Positions 1 through 9,123 are shown, counted from the first letter of the stretch. The stretch: DNA of 64,000 nt from Treponema bryantii (GCF_900113965.1 NZ_FORI01000004.1:202176-266175); one strand, 5' to 3'. Made by a program: numbers and translations. The notes: generated by a model not told the origin, from the letters alone.

Positions 1-2
1 AA

Positions 3-968
3 TATGTAGAAGACGAAGATGTTTCAAAGTTCCTTCGTAATTGTATGGAAACAAATGTTACAAACTGTTCAGAAGATTTTTCAACCGTTACCTCGGGCGG
101 TTCTGTACGTTTCCTTACAATCACAATTTCTCCATTGGTAAATGAAGGTGAATTAAACGGTAAGGTTATTCTTGTCCGCGATATTACAGAAAAGAAAAAT
201 CAGGATATTCTGCTTCATCGAATGGAAAATCTTGCAAATCTTACAAACCTTGCAGCAGGTATGGCTCATGAAATTAAAAATCCGCTGGGTGCAATAAGCA
301 TACATATTCAGCTGATTCAAAAAGCACTTGCTAAGGCTCGTGAGAATGAAGATAAACTTCCAGCACCAAAGTTTGTTGAAGATCATATTGATGTTGTTAA
401 TGAAGAAATTGATCACCTTAATAAACTGGTAATGGATTTTCTTCTTGCTGTTCGTCCTGTTAAGGCTCAGCTTGAACTTAAAGATCCGGATAAACTTATT
501 GAAAATCTTATAAACTTTTTTAAGCCGGAATTTAACCGGGAAGGAATTGAAGTTCTATATAAGGCATCTGAAAGCAACAAGAGAATTCTTCTTGATGAAA
601 AACTTTTCCGCGATGTAATAATGAACATTTCGCAGAACTCTCTTGCTGCCATCAAATCAAAATATAATGACAAAAGAAATGGTGCAAAATTCTGTATTTC
701 CAATACCGTACGTGATAATAAATTTATTATTACAATTGCGGACAACGGATGCGGAATGTCTGAAGAATCATTGTCTAAAATTTTTGAGCCTTATTATACA
801 ACAAAGGCAAACGGAACCGGACTTGGAATGACAATGGTTTATAAAATCATAAAAGAATTTTCAGGTGAAATAATTGTTGATTCAAAGGAAGGCGAGGGTA
901 CTGCATTTACAATTACCTTCCCGATTCCACAGAAAGACACAAAGTTGTTGAGTTCTGAAAGCAGATAA
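3..968 (+). CDS. PAS-type sensor histidine kinase, N-terminus cut by window edge
   Basis: The frame is open from the window edge, so the protein starts upstream; the ATG at 45 is internal. The first ~60 visible residues fit the end of a PAS domain. The H-box AHEIKNPLGAIS follows, with the phospho-accepting His at 267-269, then the N-box (NISQNSLAAIK), G1 (DNGCGMS) and G2 (GTGLGM) of the HATPase domain. The NtrB/AtoS family phosphorylates a sigma-54 activator. The next gene, 29 bp downstream on the same strand, is exactly that partner. The ligand and the sensor part lie outside the window. Confidence 0.9.
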   Translation, partial: YVEDEDVSKFLRNCMETNVTNCSEDFSTVTSGGSVRFLTITISPLVNEGELNGKVILVRDITEKKNQDILLHRMENLANLTNLAAGMAHEIKNPLGAISIHIQLIQKALAKARENEDKLPAPKFVEDHIDVVNEEIDHLNKLVMDFLLAVRPVKAQLELKDPDKLIENLINFFKPEFNREGIEVLYKASESNKRILLDEKLFRDVIMNISQNSLAAIKSKYNDKRNGAKFCISNTVRDNKFIITIADNGCGMSEESLSKIFEPYYTTKANGTGLGMTMVYKIIKEFSGEIIVDSKEGEGTAFTITFPIPQKDTKLLSSESR

Positions 969-997
969 AAGACCGGGTATCAGGAGAAAAAACTGTC

Positions 998-2338
998 ATG
1001 ACTATTTTAACAATTGATGATGAAGAGAATATTCGTAACGGACTTGCTGATAATTTTGAGCTTGAAGGCTATGATGTAAAACAGGCAGCAAATGGTGCAG
1101 ACGGTCTGGAGCTGATTGCTCAGGGCGGAATTGATCTTGTTATTACAGACCTTCGAATGGATGGAATCAGCGGAAGTGAAGTTGTAAAGAGAGTAACTTC
1201 TGAGCACCCTGGAATTCCAATTATTGTACTTACCGGTCATGGTAGTATTGATGATGCAACTGCTGCACTTAAAGCCGGCGCCTTTGATTTTCTTACCAAG
1301 CCGCTTGATCTTGATCACTTAAATAAAATTGTAAAAAATGCTCTTCAGGGAAAAATACTTGCCGAACAGAACAGAGAACTCAAAGCCAAACTTTTGAAGT
1401 CTGAAAGTTCTGATGAGATGATTGGTAAGAGTGATTCGCTGAACCGAGTTCGTCAGATGATTTCAAAGGCTGCTCCTGCAAAGGCAAGTGTACTTATTAC
1501 CGGCGAAAGCGGTGTTGGTAAAGAGCTTGTCGCCAAGGCAATTCATGCGCAGTCAGACAGAGCGGACAAGCCTTTTATTGTCGTGCACTGTGCAGCACTT
1601 TCAGAAACGTTGATTGAGAGTGAACTCTTTGGATATGAGAAGGGCGCGTTTACCGGTGCTGAAACGGTCCATAAGGGACGCTTTGAACTTGCGGATGGTG
1701 GCACTGTTTTCCTTGATGAAATTGGTGAAGTCAATCTTGCGACTCAGGTAAAGCTGCTCCGAGTTTTGCAGGAGCATAAGTTTGAAAGAGTTGGCGGTGA
1801 AAAGTCGATTGAGGTTGATGTAAGAGTTGTAGCTGCTACAAACAGAAATCTTGAAGATGAGGTAAAGGCAGACCGCTTCCGTGAAGATTTGTTTTACCGA
1901 TTGAATGTTGTGCGGATTGAGATGCCGTCTCTCAGAGAGCGTATGGATGATATACCTCTTTTGATGCATTCGTTTTTAAGAGAGTTCAATATTGAGAATA
2001 AGAAAAATATTAAAGGTTTTGACAAAGCTTCAAAATCTGCAATGATAAAATATAGCTGGCCTGGAAATATTCGAGAGCTTAAGAATGCTGTTGAAAGTGC
2101 TGTTGTAATGTGTACTGGTGATGAAATTAAAATGGAAGATTTACCGAGAGCTCTGAGAGCGCAGGGTGAAGAAAAGGTAATTACAATTCCAATCGGTATT
2201 ACAATGGATGAAGCAGAGAAGATTATTATTCAGGAAAATCTTGCAGCGAACAACGGAAACAAATCCAGAACAGCAGACGTTTTAGGAATTGGAAGAAAGA
2301 CGTTGCATAGAAAACTGGAAGAGCTGAATATTGAGTAG
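998..2338 (+). CDS. Sigma-54-dependent response regulator, NtrC/AtoC type
   Basis: 446 aa. Receiver domain at residues 1-120 with phospho-acceptor Asp51 (VITDLRMDG). AAA+ domain at ~135-375 with Walker A GESGVGKE near 169 and an intact GAFTGA loop near 216 for contacting sigma-54. Fis-type HTH at the C-terminus ([22 protein letters not shown]). It should activate sigma-54 promoters after phosphorylation by the upstream kinase. The ATG at 998 is preceded by AGGAGA. Which genes it controls is not visible; no convincing -24/-12 promoter was seen nearby. Full family length. Confidence 0.93.
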   Translation: MTILTIDDEENIRNGLADNFELEGYDVKQAANGADGLELIAQGGIDLVITDLRMDGISGSEVVKRVTSEHPGIPIIVLTGHGSIDDATAALKAGAFDFLTKPLDLDHLNKIVKNALQGKILAEQNRELKAKLLKSESSDEMIGKSDSLNRVRQMISKAAPAKASVLITGESGVGKELVAKAIHAQSDRADKPFIVVHCAALSETLIESELFGYEKGAFTGAETVHKGRFELADGGTVFLDEIGEVNLATQVKLLRVLQEHKFERVGGEKSIEVDVRVVAATNRNLEDEVKADRFREDLFYRLNVVRIEMPSLRERMDDIPLLMHSFLREFNIENKKNIKGFDKASKSAMIKYSWPGNIRELKNAVESAVVMCTGDEIKMEDLPRALRAQGEEKVITIPIGITMDEAEKIIIQENLAANNGNKSRTADVLGIGRKTLHRKLEELNIE

Positions 2339-2380
2339 CCGAAAATCGAAGAACCGCTAAAAAGCAAGCCGAAGAAATTG

Positions 2381-2425
2381 TGTATAAAATTATATACAGA
2401 AAATAGGTGTATATAATTTTATACA
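2381..2425. terminator. AT-only hairpin between convergent genes
   Basis: Perfect 17-bp inverted repeat (TGTATAAAATTATATAC and its complement at 2409-2425) with an 11-nt loop. It lies between the 3' ends of the sigma-54 activator and the J-domain gene, so a two-way terminator is the simplest role. The stem holds only four G-C or C-G pairs, which is unusual for an intrinsic terminator. Confidence 0.45.
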
Positions 2426-2458
2426 ATTATTACTGTCTAATAAATTATACTACTATTT

Positions 2459-2938
2459 CTACTTAATTCCAAAGAAATCACACAGAATCTGGTATGAATT
2501 CTTTATCTCATCTATACTTAATTGTCTAAAATTGTTGACACTATTGGAATTGTGTATAGTATTTTTAGTATCCGGGTGGGTTTCTTTTAGTTTTTTATGA
2601 TATGCAGTCAAGATATCTTTTTGTGTAAATGGGTACACTATATCTAGTGTGGTTAGTGCATTTTGAATTTGTGGCGGAAATTGCATATTGTATGTATATT
2701 TATGCAATTTTATTACTTGGCCGGTTGCAAAAGCGGTTTTTGAGTCATTTTTAGCTGATTTCTTGTTATTTTCGGTAGATTTTTGAGTATTTTTAATAAA
2801 ATCAGAAGAGGAACCGGTAGTTTCGACAGGCTCAACCACCGATTCCTCTTCTGTTTCGTGTTTTTTATCTTGTGGAATTTTGCCTGATTCTAAAGCTTCA
2901 TTGAGCATTTCGCCCAGCTTGTCGTACATATCAGGCAT
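2459..2938 (-). CDS. Small J-domain (DnaJ-like) protein
   Basis: About 159 aa. The last ~70 residues form a J domain: hydrophobic helix, HPD motif in KETHPDTK, then a final helix NSYQILCDFF. J domains stimulate Hsp70 ATPase, so a DnaK co-chaperone role is likely; no zinc or client-binding domain is present. The start is set at the ATG at 2938, which has GGAG 5 nt upstream; a GTG at 2944 is possible. Residues VVEPVETT near position 45 come from a dispersed palindromic repeat inserted in frame in a Lys/Glu/Ser-rich linker. Confidence 0.72.
   Translation of the reverse strand: MPDMYDKLGEMLNEALESGKIPQDKKHETEEESVVEPVETTGSSSDFIKNTQKSTENNKKSAKNDSKTAFATGQVIKLHKYTYNMQFPPQIQNALTTLDIVYPFTQKDILTAYHKKLKETHPDTKNTIHNSNSVNNFRQLSIDEIKNSYQILCDFFGIK
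2804..2852. repeat. Family A palindromic repeat inside the J-domain gene
   Basis: Core GGTAGTTTCGACAGGCTC plus AACCACC at 2816-2840. The ten bases on the left (AGAAGAGGAA) are repeated inverted on the right (TTCCTCTTCT), so the stem reaches into what should be host sequence. On the coding strand it reads VVEPVETT, the same frame as in uvrD. Confidence 0.8.
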
Positions 2939-2953
2939 AATCACTCCAATACA

Positions 2954-2991
2954 GGTGGTTTCGATACGGCCTTCGGCCTACTCAACCACCG
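2954..2991. repeat. Family A palindromic repeat, intergenic
   Basis: GGTGGTTTCGATAC then GGCCTTCGGCC then TACTCAACCACCG. It lies just downstream of the glgC stop and upstream of the J-domain gene, both on the minus strand. The tip is GGCC/GGCC around TTC. Confidence 0.85.
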
Positions 2992-2998
2992 TAATTAA

Positions 2999-4291
2999 TT
3001 AAATCTCTGTTCCAGAAGAAATAACTGCACCCTTTCGGATAACGATAATTCCGTCTGCACTGTAGAAGCTGCCGTGATCACCGTCTTCGTATTTCTTTCC
3101 GCTTACGCCGATTTTACAGTTATCACCAATTTTTGCGTTCTTATCAATGATTGTATTGGCAATTTTACAGTTTTTACCGATTCCAGTGCTTGGTTTTCCT
3201 TCTTTTTTGTTTGCAGCCTTTTCTTCTTCTGTGTCGTAATAGTCTGCACCCATCATAATTACGCCGTCAAATTCGGTTCCTTCATTGATGATTGAGCGTA
3301 CACCGACAACAGATTTGTTGAATTTTGCATCTGTAATGATACATCCTTCAGAAATAAGTGATGCGTTAATATCAGCCTTGTTGATTTTTGAAGGTGGCAG
3401 GTTACGCATGTGTGTATAAATTGGCTGTGTCTGTCCAAAGAAGTCGAAAGTTGGATATGGTTCACAAAGTGCAATGTTTGCATCATAGAAGCTGCGGATA
3501 GTTCCGATGTCTTCCCAGTATCCGTCAAATACATAAGAATTAATCTTTTTCTTACCGATGGCAAGCGGCAGAATTTCTTTACCAAAGTCTGTGTATTTTT
3601 CGTTTTCACCGCCGAGCATTTCTTCCATTGTGTCGGCATTGAAGATATAAATACCCATTGAAGCAAGGTATTCTTTCTCTGGAGGAAGGCTTCCGCGTGC
3701 TTCTGCAGGAATTTTCCAGTCGTCAATGTTCAGATCTGGCTTTGGCTTTTCCATAAAAGCTTTTACATGATTCTGGTCATCAATCTGCATGATACCAAAA
3801 CCTGAAGCGTCGTGGCGGTTTACGGCAGTTGTAGCGATTGTGATTTCAGCACCAGATTTGATGTGGGCATCCATAAATGCTCTCAAATCCATCTTGTAAA
3901 GCTGGTCGCCTGAAAGAATGATATAGTGTGTTGGTTTCTGTGTCTTAAAGTGAATGAAGTTCTTACGAACGGCATCTGCGGTTCCTTCATACCATCCTGA
4001 ATGCTCAAGAGTCTGTTCTGCAGCAAGAATTTCTACGAATCCGCCAGAGAAACGGTCAAAATTATAAGAGTTTGAGATGTGAAGGTGAAGTGAAGCAGAG
4101 TTGAACTGAGTCAAAAGATAAATCTTTTTATAACCTGAGTTGATACAGTTTGAAATAGGAATATCAACAATTCTGTATTTTCCGCCGAATGAAACAGCTG
4201 GTTTTGAGCGTTCCTTTGTAAGTGGGTAAAGTCTTGTTCCCTTACCACCGCCCAGAATGATAGAAAGAACTCTTGGTTCTGTGTTTGCCAT
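2999..4291 (-). CDS. glgC: Glucose-1-phosphate adenylyltransferase
   Basis: 430 aa. Makes ADP-glucose from ATP and glucose-1-phosphate, the committed step of glycogen synthesis. The N-terminal nucleotidyltransferase signature SIILGGGKGTRLYPLT is intact, followed by KPAVSFGGKYRIVDIP and a C-terminal left-handed beta-helix (KNCKIANTIIDKNAKIGDNC). The start is the ATG at 4291, with AAGGAG 8 nt upstream; an upstream in-frame start lacks that support. Its partner glgA lies 37 kb away, so the glycogen genes are not in one operon. A -10-like TATAAT lies on the minus strand ~60 nt upstream of the start. Confidence 0.95.
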   Translation of the reverse strand: MANTEPRVLSIILGGGKGTRLYPLTKERSKPAVSFGGKYRIVDIPISNCINSGYKKIYLLTQFNSASLHLHISNSYNFDRFSGGFVEILAAEQTLEHSGWYEGTADAVRKNFIHFKTQKPTHYIILSGDQLYKMDLRAFMDAHIKSGAEITIATTAVNRHDASGFGIMQIDDQNHVKAFMEKPKPDLNIDDWKIPAEARGSLPPEKEYLASMGIYIFNADTMEEMLGGENEKYTDFGKEILPLAIGKKKINSYVFDGYWEDIGTIRSFYDANIALCEPYPTFDFFGQTQPIYTHMRNLPPSKINKADINASLISEGCIITDAKFNKSVVGVRSIINEGTEFDGVIMMGADYYDTEEEKAANKKEGKPSTGIGKNCKIANTIIDKNAKIGDNCKIGVSGKKYEDGDHGSFYSADGIIVIRKGAVISSGTEI

Positions 4292-4445
4292 AGAAAAACT
4301 CCTTGTGATGATGCAATTTTGCAATAGTATTTATGCTATAAAATAAATTATAAGTCTGAAAATCTGTATTTGCAAATTATTTCTATTGAATTCCTTCATA
4401 ATAAACTTTTTATAAATGAACTATTTACTTATGATATAACTGTAT

Positions 4446-4473
4446 GTTATACTAATGATAGTATAACTATCAT
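4446..4473. promoter_or_regulatory. Two overlapping palindromes upstream of the SpoIIE gene
   Basis: GTTATACTA-ATGA-TAGTATAAC (4446-4467) overlaps ATGATAGT-ATA-ACTATCAT (4455-4473). The second uses the loop and right arm of the first, so the two hairpins exclude each other. It lies 41 bp upstream of the ATG at 4514. It could be an operator or an alternative RNA fold. Confidence 0.5.
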
Positions 4474-4513
4474 AGATATTGCATTGCTATCACTTAACAA
4501 AACAGAGGTTTTA

Positions 4514-6595
4514 ATGAAATCAGAATTATTAAAAATCAAATGTCTTACAGTGAGTTTTATGCTTGTTCTTGTTTCAACACTTTTCTTTTCTTCATGTAAG
4601 ACTTCAAACCCAGATGCAAAAATCGATCTTACAACCGGCTGGACTTATACACTGGATGAAAACGCAAAGCCGGAAGATTATGTAGCTTTCGACAATTCAA
4701 TTCTTGGTAACCTTGAGACTCTTGTCCCAGAACAGTATGGTTTTATCTGGCTCAAAAAGACTTTTACAATTCCAGAAAGCCTTAAAAATCAGAATCTTGG
4801 TGTTTACTTTGGCCGTATTTCAATTGCAGATGAAACTTATGTAAATGGAGCGTTCATTGGTGGTGAGGGAACTTGTCCTCCAAATGAATTCAGTGCATGG
4901 AATACAGCACGTTTTTATACAATTCCAGAAGCTATTTTGAACAGTGGCAGCAACGAGATTCTCGTTAAAATCTGGGTTGATGCAGAAGGTTCAATTGTTT
5001 CTAATCCTTTTATCAGCACAATTCCAGTTGCACGTAAAGCTGCTTCCCGTGAGGCATTCTGGAACAGCAAAATCAATCTGATTTTTGCCTTCATCATGGT
5101 TGTAATTGCCTGCTATCATCTTATGCTTTATTTTAAGAACCGTAATGAAAAAGAAAATCTGATGTTTGCTCTTATCAATCTTCTTTCAGCTCTCTATCTT
5201 TCTGTATTTTTCTACGGTGAGCTTTCGTTTGCTTTTGGAACACATGTTTCTTTCCTTGTTTTCCAGAAGATTTTCTCTAATTCAATGCCTTTCTTTATCT
5301 GCTATATGGTTATTTCCTTTATCATTAGCTTTGTTCATTCATCAGAAAAGAAGGGCGTTAAATATATCAGACTTGGATTTTTGATTATTCCGGTTGTAAT
5401 TGTTCTTTTCGCGCAAGATTACAGAGTTTTGCGTGCTATGCGCTGGACATTTATGATGCTCATTCCGCCTATGATTTATCTGATTTGTATAATCATCAGG
5501 GCTCTTGTAAAAAAGGAAAAGGATGCTGTTACTCTGCTTTTTGGTTTCTCACCACTTCTGGGAACCTTCCTTATCGATATCATAGTTCATAATATTTTGA
5601 AGAATTACAGCTTCCCGTATATCACTTCTATCGGCTGGCAGCTTGTAATTGTAAGTTTGCTTTTTATTCTTGCAAACCGCTTTGTAAAATCAAGACGCCA
5701 GGTAGAAGAATTAAACAGAACTCTTGAGAATAAGGTTGAAGCACGTACAAGAGAACTTTCTCTGTCTAACTCAAAGCTTTCAGAAGCTAACAGCCAGCTT
5801 GAGCTTACAAATAATCAGCTTACCGAAGCAAAGAAAAAGGCAGACCGTGATCTTAAACTTGCGGCAAATGTTCAGAACAGCTTCTTTAATCCATCTCTTC
5901 CAAACTTTAAGAACTGGGATGTTGTTTACAAGTTTAAGCCTGCAGCCGGTGTTTCTGGTGATTTTTATGACTTCTTCCATAACGGAACTGATTTGCAGGG
6001 GGTTGGTCTTTTTGATGTTTCAGGACATGGAATTGCTTCTGGTCTTGTAACTATGCTTGCAAAGACTGTAATTGACAGAAAATTCCGCGAATGTGCAAAT
6101 CTTCCATTCTCAAGAGTTGTTTCTGAAATTGACAGACAGATTACAGAAGATAAAGGTGACATTGAAAACTATCTTACCGGAGTTCTTTTACGCATTGAAG
6201 GAAATCAGGTTGAATTGATTAATGCGGGACATCCTAAGGTATTTATCCGTACAGCTAAAAATGGAAGATGTTATCCGGTTGAACCAAAAGAAACCAGTGA
6301 GAAAAACGGAATTATTGGTTTTGGAGATATTAAGCAGGAATTTCGCGCAGTTAAGTTTAAGATGCAGAAGGGCGACAGCATTATTCTGTACACGGACTGT
6401 CTTAATGAGTCTGTAAATAAAAACGGCGAACAGTTTACAGAAGAACGCATAGCTGCAGCTTTGGAAGATGCTGGAATTGGAAGTGCAAAGAGTAAGCTTG
6501 ATTATGTACTCAACCGCTTCTACAAGTTTACAGAAGGCAGTGAAATAAAAGACGACCTTACTGTGATTGTCCTGCAGTATAATCCACAAAACTAA
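4514..6595 (+). CDS. 7TM receptor with SpoIIE-type (PP2C) phosphatase output
   Basis: 693 aa. The start is the ATG at 4514, with AGAGG just upstream; a longer frame from 4370 would hide the signal peptide. Lipoprotein signal with lipobox LFFSSC near residue 27. Then an extracytoplasmic beta-rich domain (~30-190, jelly-roll-like with IWLKKTF), seven hydrophobic segments (~190-390, 7TMR-DISM-like), a coiled coil (~395-455) and a SpoIIE phosphatase domain (~460-690; SGDFYDFF and GLFDVSGHG supply metal-binding Asp). Such proteins dephosphorylate anti-anti-sigma factors in partner switching. No sigma or anti-sigma partner is adjacent. Confidence 0.88.
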   Translation: MKSELLKIKCLTVSFMLVLVSTLFFSSCKTSNPDAKIDLTTGWTYTLDENAKPEDYVAFDNSILGNLETLVPEQYGFIWLKKTFTIPESLKNQNLGVYFGRISIADETYVNGAFIGGEGTCPPNEFSAWNTARFYTIPEAILNSGSNEILVKIWVDAEGSIVSNPFISTIPVARKAASREAFWNSKINLIFAFIMVVIACYHLMLYFKNRNEKENLMFALINLLSALYLSVFFYGELSFAFGTHVSFLVFQKIFSNSMPFFICYMVISFIISFVHSSEKKGVKYIRLGFLIIPVVIVLFAQDYRVLRAMRWTFMMLIPPMIYLICIIIRALVKKEKDAVTLLFGFSPLLGTFLIDIIVHNILKNYSFPYITSIGWQLVIVSLLFILANRFVKSRRQVEELNRTLENKVEARTRELSLSNSKLSEANSQLELTNNQLTEAKKKADRDLKLAANVQNSFFNPSLPNFKNWDVVYKFKPAAGVSGDFYDFFHNGTDLQGVGLFDVSGHGIASGLVTMLAKTVIDRKFRECANLPFSRVVSEIDRQITEDKGDIENYLTGVLLRIEGNQVELINAGHPKVFIRTAKNGRCYPVEPKETSEKNGIIGFGDIKQEFRAVKFKMQKGDSIILYTDCLNESVNKNGEQFTEERIAAALEDAGIGSAKSKLDYVLNRFYKFTEGSEIKDDLTVIVLQYNPQN

Positions 6596-6693
6596 TAAGA
6601 AGAAAGTTGATGTAAATCAAATTTCCCCCTAAACAATTTTTTTACAAAACCGATGATAAAGGTAGATGTAAATAAATTCAGAATGGTAAAGCT

Positions 6694-6752
6694 AAAAAAT
6701 GCTTTCGCATTTTTCTTAACGCTTTGCTATTAAGCACCGCCCGCCAGCGGGC
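6694..6752 (+). promoter_or_regulatory. Tandem hairpins in the flgF leader
   Basis: AAAAATGC-TTTC-GCATTTTT (6695-6714) is followed by GCCCGC-CA-GCGGGC (6739-6752), 20 nt before the flgF start. They could end readthrough from the SpoIIE gene, stabilise the flagellar mRNA, or be dispersed repeats. No experiment is implied. Confidence 0.5.
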
Positions 6753-6772
6753 TTACACAGGGGGAATAAATA

Positions 6773-7570
6773 ATGATTCGAGGCTGGTATACCGGAGCTT
6801 CTGGTATGAATGCACAGCAGAACAGGCTTGATGCAATTGCCAACAATCTTGCGAATGTAGACACAACTGGCTACAAACGTGATGTTGTTGCAAGTAAGAG
6901 CTTTCCTGAACTGCTGATCCGCCGTACAAATCTTGACGGTGTTTATCACACAACCGAAGGTTCTGCAGATGCAGCACCTGTAATCGGTAAGCTTGGTCTT
7001 GGTGTAGAAACAAATGAGAACTACATTGATTTCGCACAGGGCTCTTTCAAAATCACAAATACAAAGACAGATACAGCTCTCAGTGGAGAAGGTTTTTATG
7101 TAATCGATACTCCGCTTGGAGAGCGCTATACACGCAACGGAAACTTCTTCATAGGTAAAGAAGGTATTCTTGAGACTAAGGACGGATATCCAGTTCTTGG
7201 TGAAAAAGGATATATCTATGTTGAAGATGACAAGTTCAATGTAAATGAAGACGGAATTATCGCTCACGAAGAAAACGGTGAAGAAATTGACCGCTTTAAG
7301 GTTGTTCGCTTTGATAACGAGCGCTATCTCAAAAAGATGGGCGAAAGTTTTTATGCTACAAACGACATTGCTGGCCCAGCTCACATTGCAGAAGGTAATG
7401 AGCGTCCACGCTTCCTTCAGGGCTATACAGAAACAAGCAATGTAAATGTTGTAAATGAAATGGTTCAGATGATTGAAGTAAACCGTGCTTACGAAGCTAA
7501 TCAGAAAACAATTCAGTCTGAAGATTCTATGATGAGCACACTCTGGCAGAAGGTTGCCGTTCTGCAGTAG
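6773..7570 (+). CDS. flgF: Flagellar basal-body rod protein FlgF
   Basis: 265 aa. Rod/hook family signature at the N-terminus (GMNAQQNRLDAIANNLANV, then TTGYKRD) and the conserved C-terminal helix (NVVNEMVQMIEVNRAYEANQK). It forms the proximal rod of the periplasmic flagellum and is exported through the flagellar type III apparatus, so it has no Sec signal. AGGGGGA lies upstream of the ATG. The gene after it is the paralogous distal-rod protein; the order flgF-flgG is usual. Confidence 0.9.
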   Translation: MIRGWYTGASGMNAQQNRLDAIANNLANVDTTGYKRDVVASKSFPELLIRRTNLDGVYHTTEGSADAAPVIGKLGLGVETNENYIDFAQGSFKITNTKTDTALSGEGFYVIDTPLGERYTRNGNFFIGKEGILETKDGYPVLGEKGYIYVEDDKFNVNEDGIIAHEENGEEIDRFKVVRFDNERYLKKMGESFYATNDIAGPAHIAEGNERPRFLQGYTETSNVNVVNEMVQMIEVNRAYEANQKTIQSEDSMMSTLWQKVAVLQ

Positions 7571-7573
7571 GAG

Positions 7574-7663
7574 TGTTCAAAAAATTACATCCATGTAATT
7601 TTTTGAACAGCAGTTTTTGAAAAAACTGCGATTTCGCACATCCTGTGCGACCGCTAACGCGGT
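7574..7663 (+). promoter_or_regulatory. Train of four hairpins between flgF and flgG
   Basis: In 90 nt: TGTTCAAAAAATTACAT with its perfect complement (7574-7609, 2-nt loop), GCAGTTTTT-GA-AAAAACTGC (7610-7629), CGCACA-TCC-TGTGCG (7635-7649) and ACCGC-TAAC-GCGGT (7650-7663). The flgG Shine-Dalgarno (AGGAGAAG) follows at once. This could set the FlgF:FlgG ratio by partial termination or mRNA processing. Confidence 0.7.
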
Positions 7664-7683
7664 GTTTTAGGAGAAGTAAGTAA

Positions 7684-8478
7684 ATGGTAAGATCACTTTG
7701 GACAGCAGCTACCGGAATGAACGGTCAGCAGTCAAATATTGATGCAATTTCGAACAATCTTTCAAATGTAAATACTACTGGATATAAGCAGCAGCGCGTT
7801 GAGTTTGAAGACCTGGTTTATCAGAACCTTAAGCTCGCAGGAACTCCTGCAACTGAAGATACTGTTACTCCGGTTGGAATTCAGCAGGGTACTGGTGTTA
7901 AGGTTGGAGCTACTCAGAGAATTATGAGTCAGGGCTCTCTCCAGAACACTGGTGTTGATACTGATGTGGCTATCGTTGGTGAAGGTTTCTTCCGCGTTCA
8001 GAAATATGACGGAAGCTATGCTTACACCCGCGACGGTTCTTTCAAGGTAGATTCAGCTGGTCAGCTTGTAACAAACAACGGTCTTAGAGTAATCCCGGAA
8101 ATCATTCTTCCTGAAGGATACGACGTTTCAACTTTGAACGTAACTCAGACAGGTCTTGTTTCTGTAAAAATCAACGGAGAAAATGATCCTGTAGAAGTTG
8201 GACAGCTTGAGCTTTACAGATTCCCTAACGCTGTAGGTCTTCAGGCTGAAGGTGATAACCTTTTCAAAGTAACTGCAGCAAGTGGTGAAGCAATTGCCGG
8301 CCGCCCTGGTTATGATGGATTTGGTGATGTTCGCCACAAGTTCCTTGAAATGTCGAACGTTTCGGTTGTAAACGAAATGGTTCAGATGATTGTTGCACAG
8401 CGTGCTTATGAGTTTAACAGTAAGGCTATCCAGACTTCGGATACTATGTTGTCTACAGCGGTAAATCTTAAGAGATAG
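7684..8478 (+). CDS. flgG: Flagellar distal rod protein FlgG
   Basis: 264 aa, the usual FlgG length. Rod signature ATGMNGQQSNIDAISNNLSN followed by TTGYKQQRVEF, and C-terminal NVSVVNEMVQMIVAQRAYEFNS. FlgG builds the distal rod joining the basal body to the hook. The ATG at 7684 follows TTTAGGAGAAGTAAGTAA. It lies 113 bp after flgF and is separated from it by the hairpin train. The next gene, encoding a rod-binding protein, completes a rod-assembly set. Confidence 0.95.
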   Translation: MVRSLWTAATGMNGQQSNIDAISNNLSNVNTTGYKQQRVEFEDLVYQNLKLAGTPATEDTVTPVGIQQGTGVKVGATQRIMSQGSLQNTGVDTDVAIVGEGFFRVQKYDGSYAYTRDGSFKVDSAGQLVTNNGLRVIPEIILPEGYDVSTLNVTQTGLVSVKINGENDPVEVGQLELYRFPNAVGLQAEGDNLFKVTAASGEAIAGRPGYDGFGDVRHKFLEMSNVSVVNEMVQMIVAQRAYEFNSKAIQTSDTMLSTAVNLKR

Positions 8479-8482
8479 TAAA

Positions 8483-8561
8483 TGTGATTAAACGGTGGTT
8501 GAGCCTGTCGAAACTACCGTTTAATCGAACTCTGCGGTGATTTCGACAAGCTCAATCACCG
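8483..8561. repeat. Two family A repeats between flgG and the flgJ-like gene
   Basis: Unit 1 (8493-8519) GGTGGTTGAGCCTGTCGAAA plus CTACC is framed by ATTAAAC and GTTTAAT, extending the stem. Unit 2 (8535-8561) reads CGGTGATTTCGACAAGCTC plus AATCACCG. The stem change GTGATT/AATCAC in place of GTGGTT/AACCAC is compensatory. Confidence 0.85.
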
Positions 8562-8576
8562 TATTGTACAAAAGAG

Positions 8577-9101
8577 ATGGAGATTATGAACGTAGGATTA
8601 GTTTCTAATACATATAGCGGAATCACAGGTGGACAGGGCGCATTGCAGAGTGCACGTCAGTCTGCAGATACTGCAAAATTTTCAGAACTCGTAGAACGCT
8701 TCAAAAATCAGAATGAAGGACGTGGAACTGTTTCTTCAAGTCAGATTGCTGAAAATGGCCGTCTTAATGGTGAATATACAACTGGTTTTGCAGGAACTTA
8801 TACTTCTGAAGCAGATAAGAATGCACGTCCGACCGGTGCCGCTGCTAATCAGGCTAATATCCACGTTCAGCAGAAAAATATTGATAGAACTTCTGAGCTG
8901 TATGAAAAATCAATGCAGCTGGAAAGTTATTTTGTAAAACAGATGCTTTCTGAAATGAGAAAGACAGTACATAAAAGCGGTGAGTCTGACTTTGCCCGCC
9001 AGACTTACGAAGACATGCTCTATGATGAGTATGCAGATTCAATGACTAAAAATGCGGGCTTTGGTCTGGCTGATCAGATTTATCTTTCACTGGTCGGCTG
9101 A
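8577..9101 (+). CDS. FlgJ-like rod-binding protein without muramidase domain
   Basis: 174 aa from the ATG at 8577, or 171 aa from the ATG at 8586; GGAG at 8579-8582 favours neither clearly. The last ~70 residues (QLESYFVKQMLSEMRKTV, then YEDMLYDEYADSMTKN) match the rod-binding domain of FlgJ. The first 100 residues are polar and low in complexity. No peptidoglycan hydrolase domain follows, as in short FlgJ proteins of spirochaetes and alphaproteobacteria. It likely caps rod growth. It is separated from flgG by the paired repeats. Confidence 0.75.
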   Translation: MEIMNVGLVSNTYSGITGGQGALQSARQSADTAKFSELVERFKNQNEGRGTVSSSQIAENGRLNGEYTTGFAGTYTSEADKNARPTGAAANQANIHVQQKNIDRTSELYEKSMQLESYFVKQMLSEMRKTVHKSGESDFARQTYEDMLYDEYADSMTKNAGFGLADQIYLSLVG

Positions 9102-9123
9102 TTTACTAAACATTGCTTAGCTT

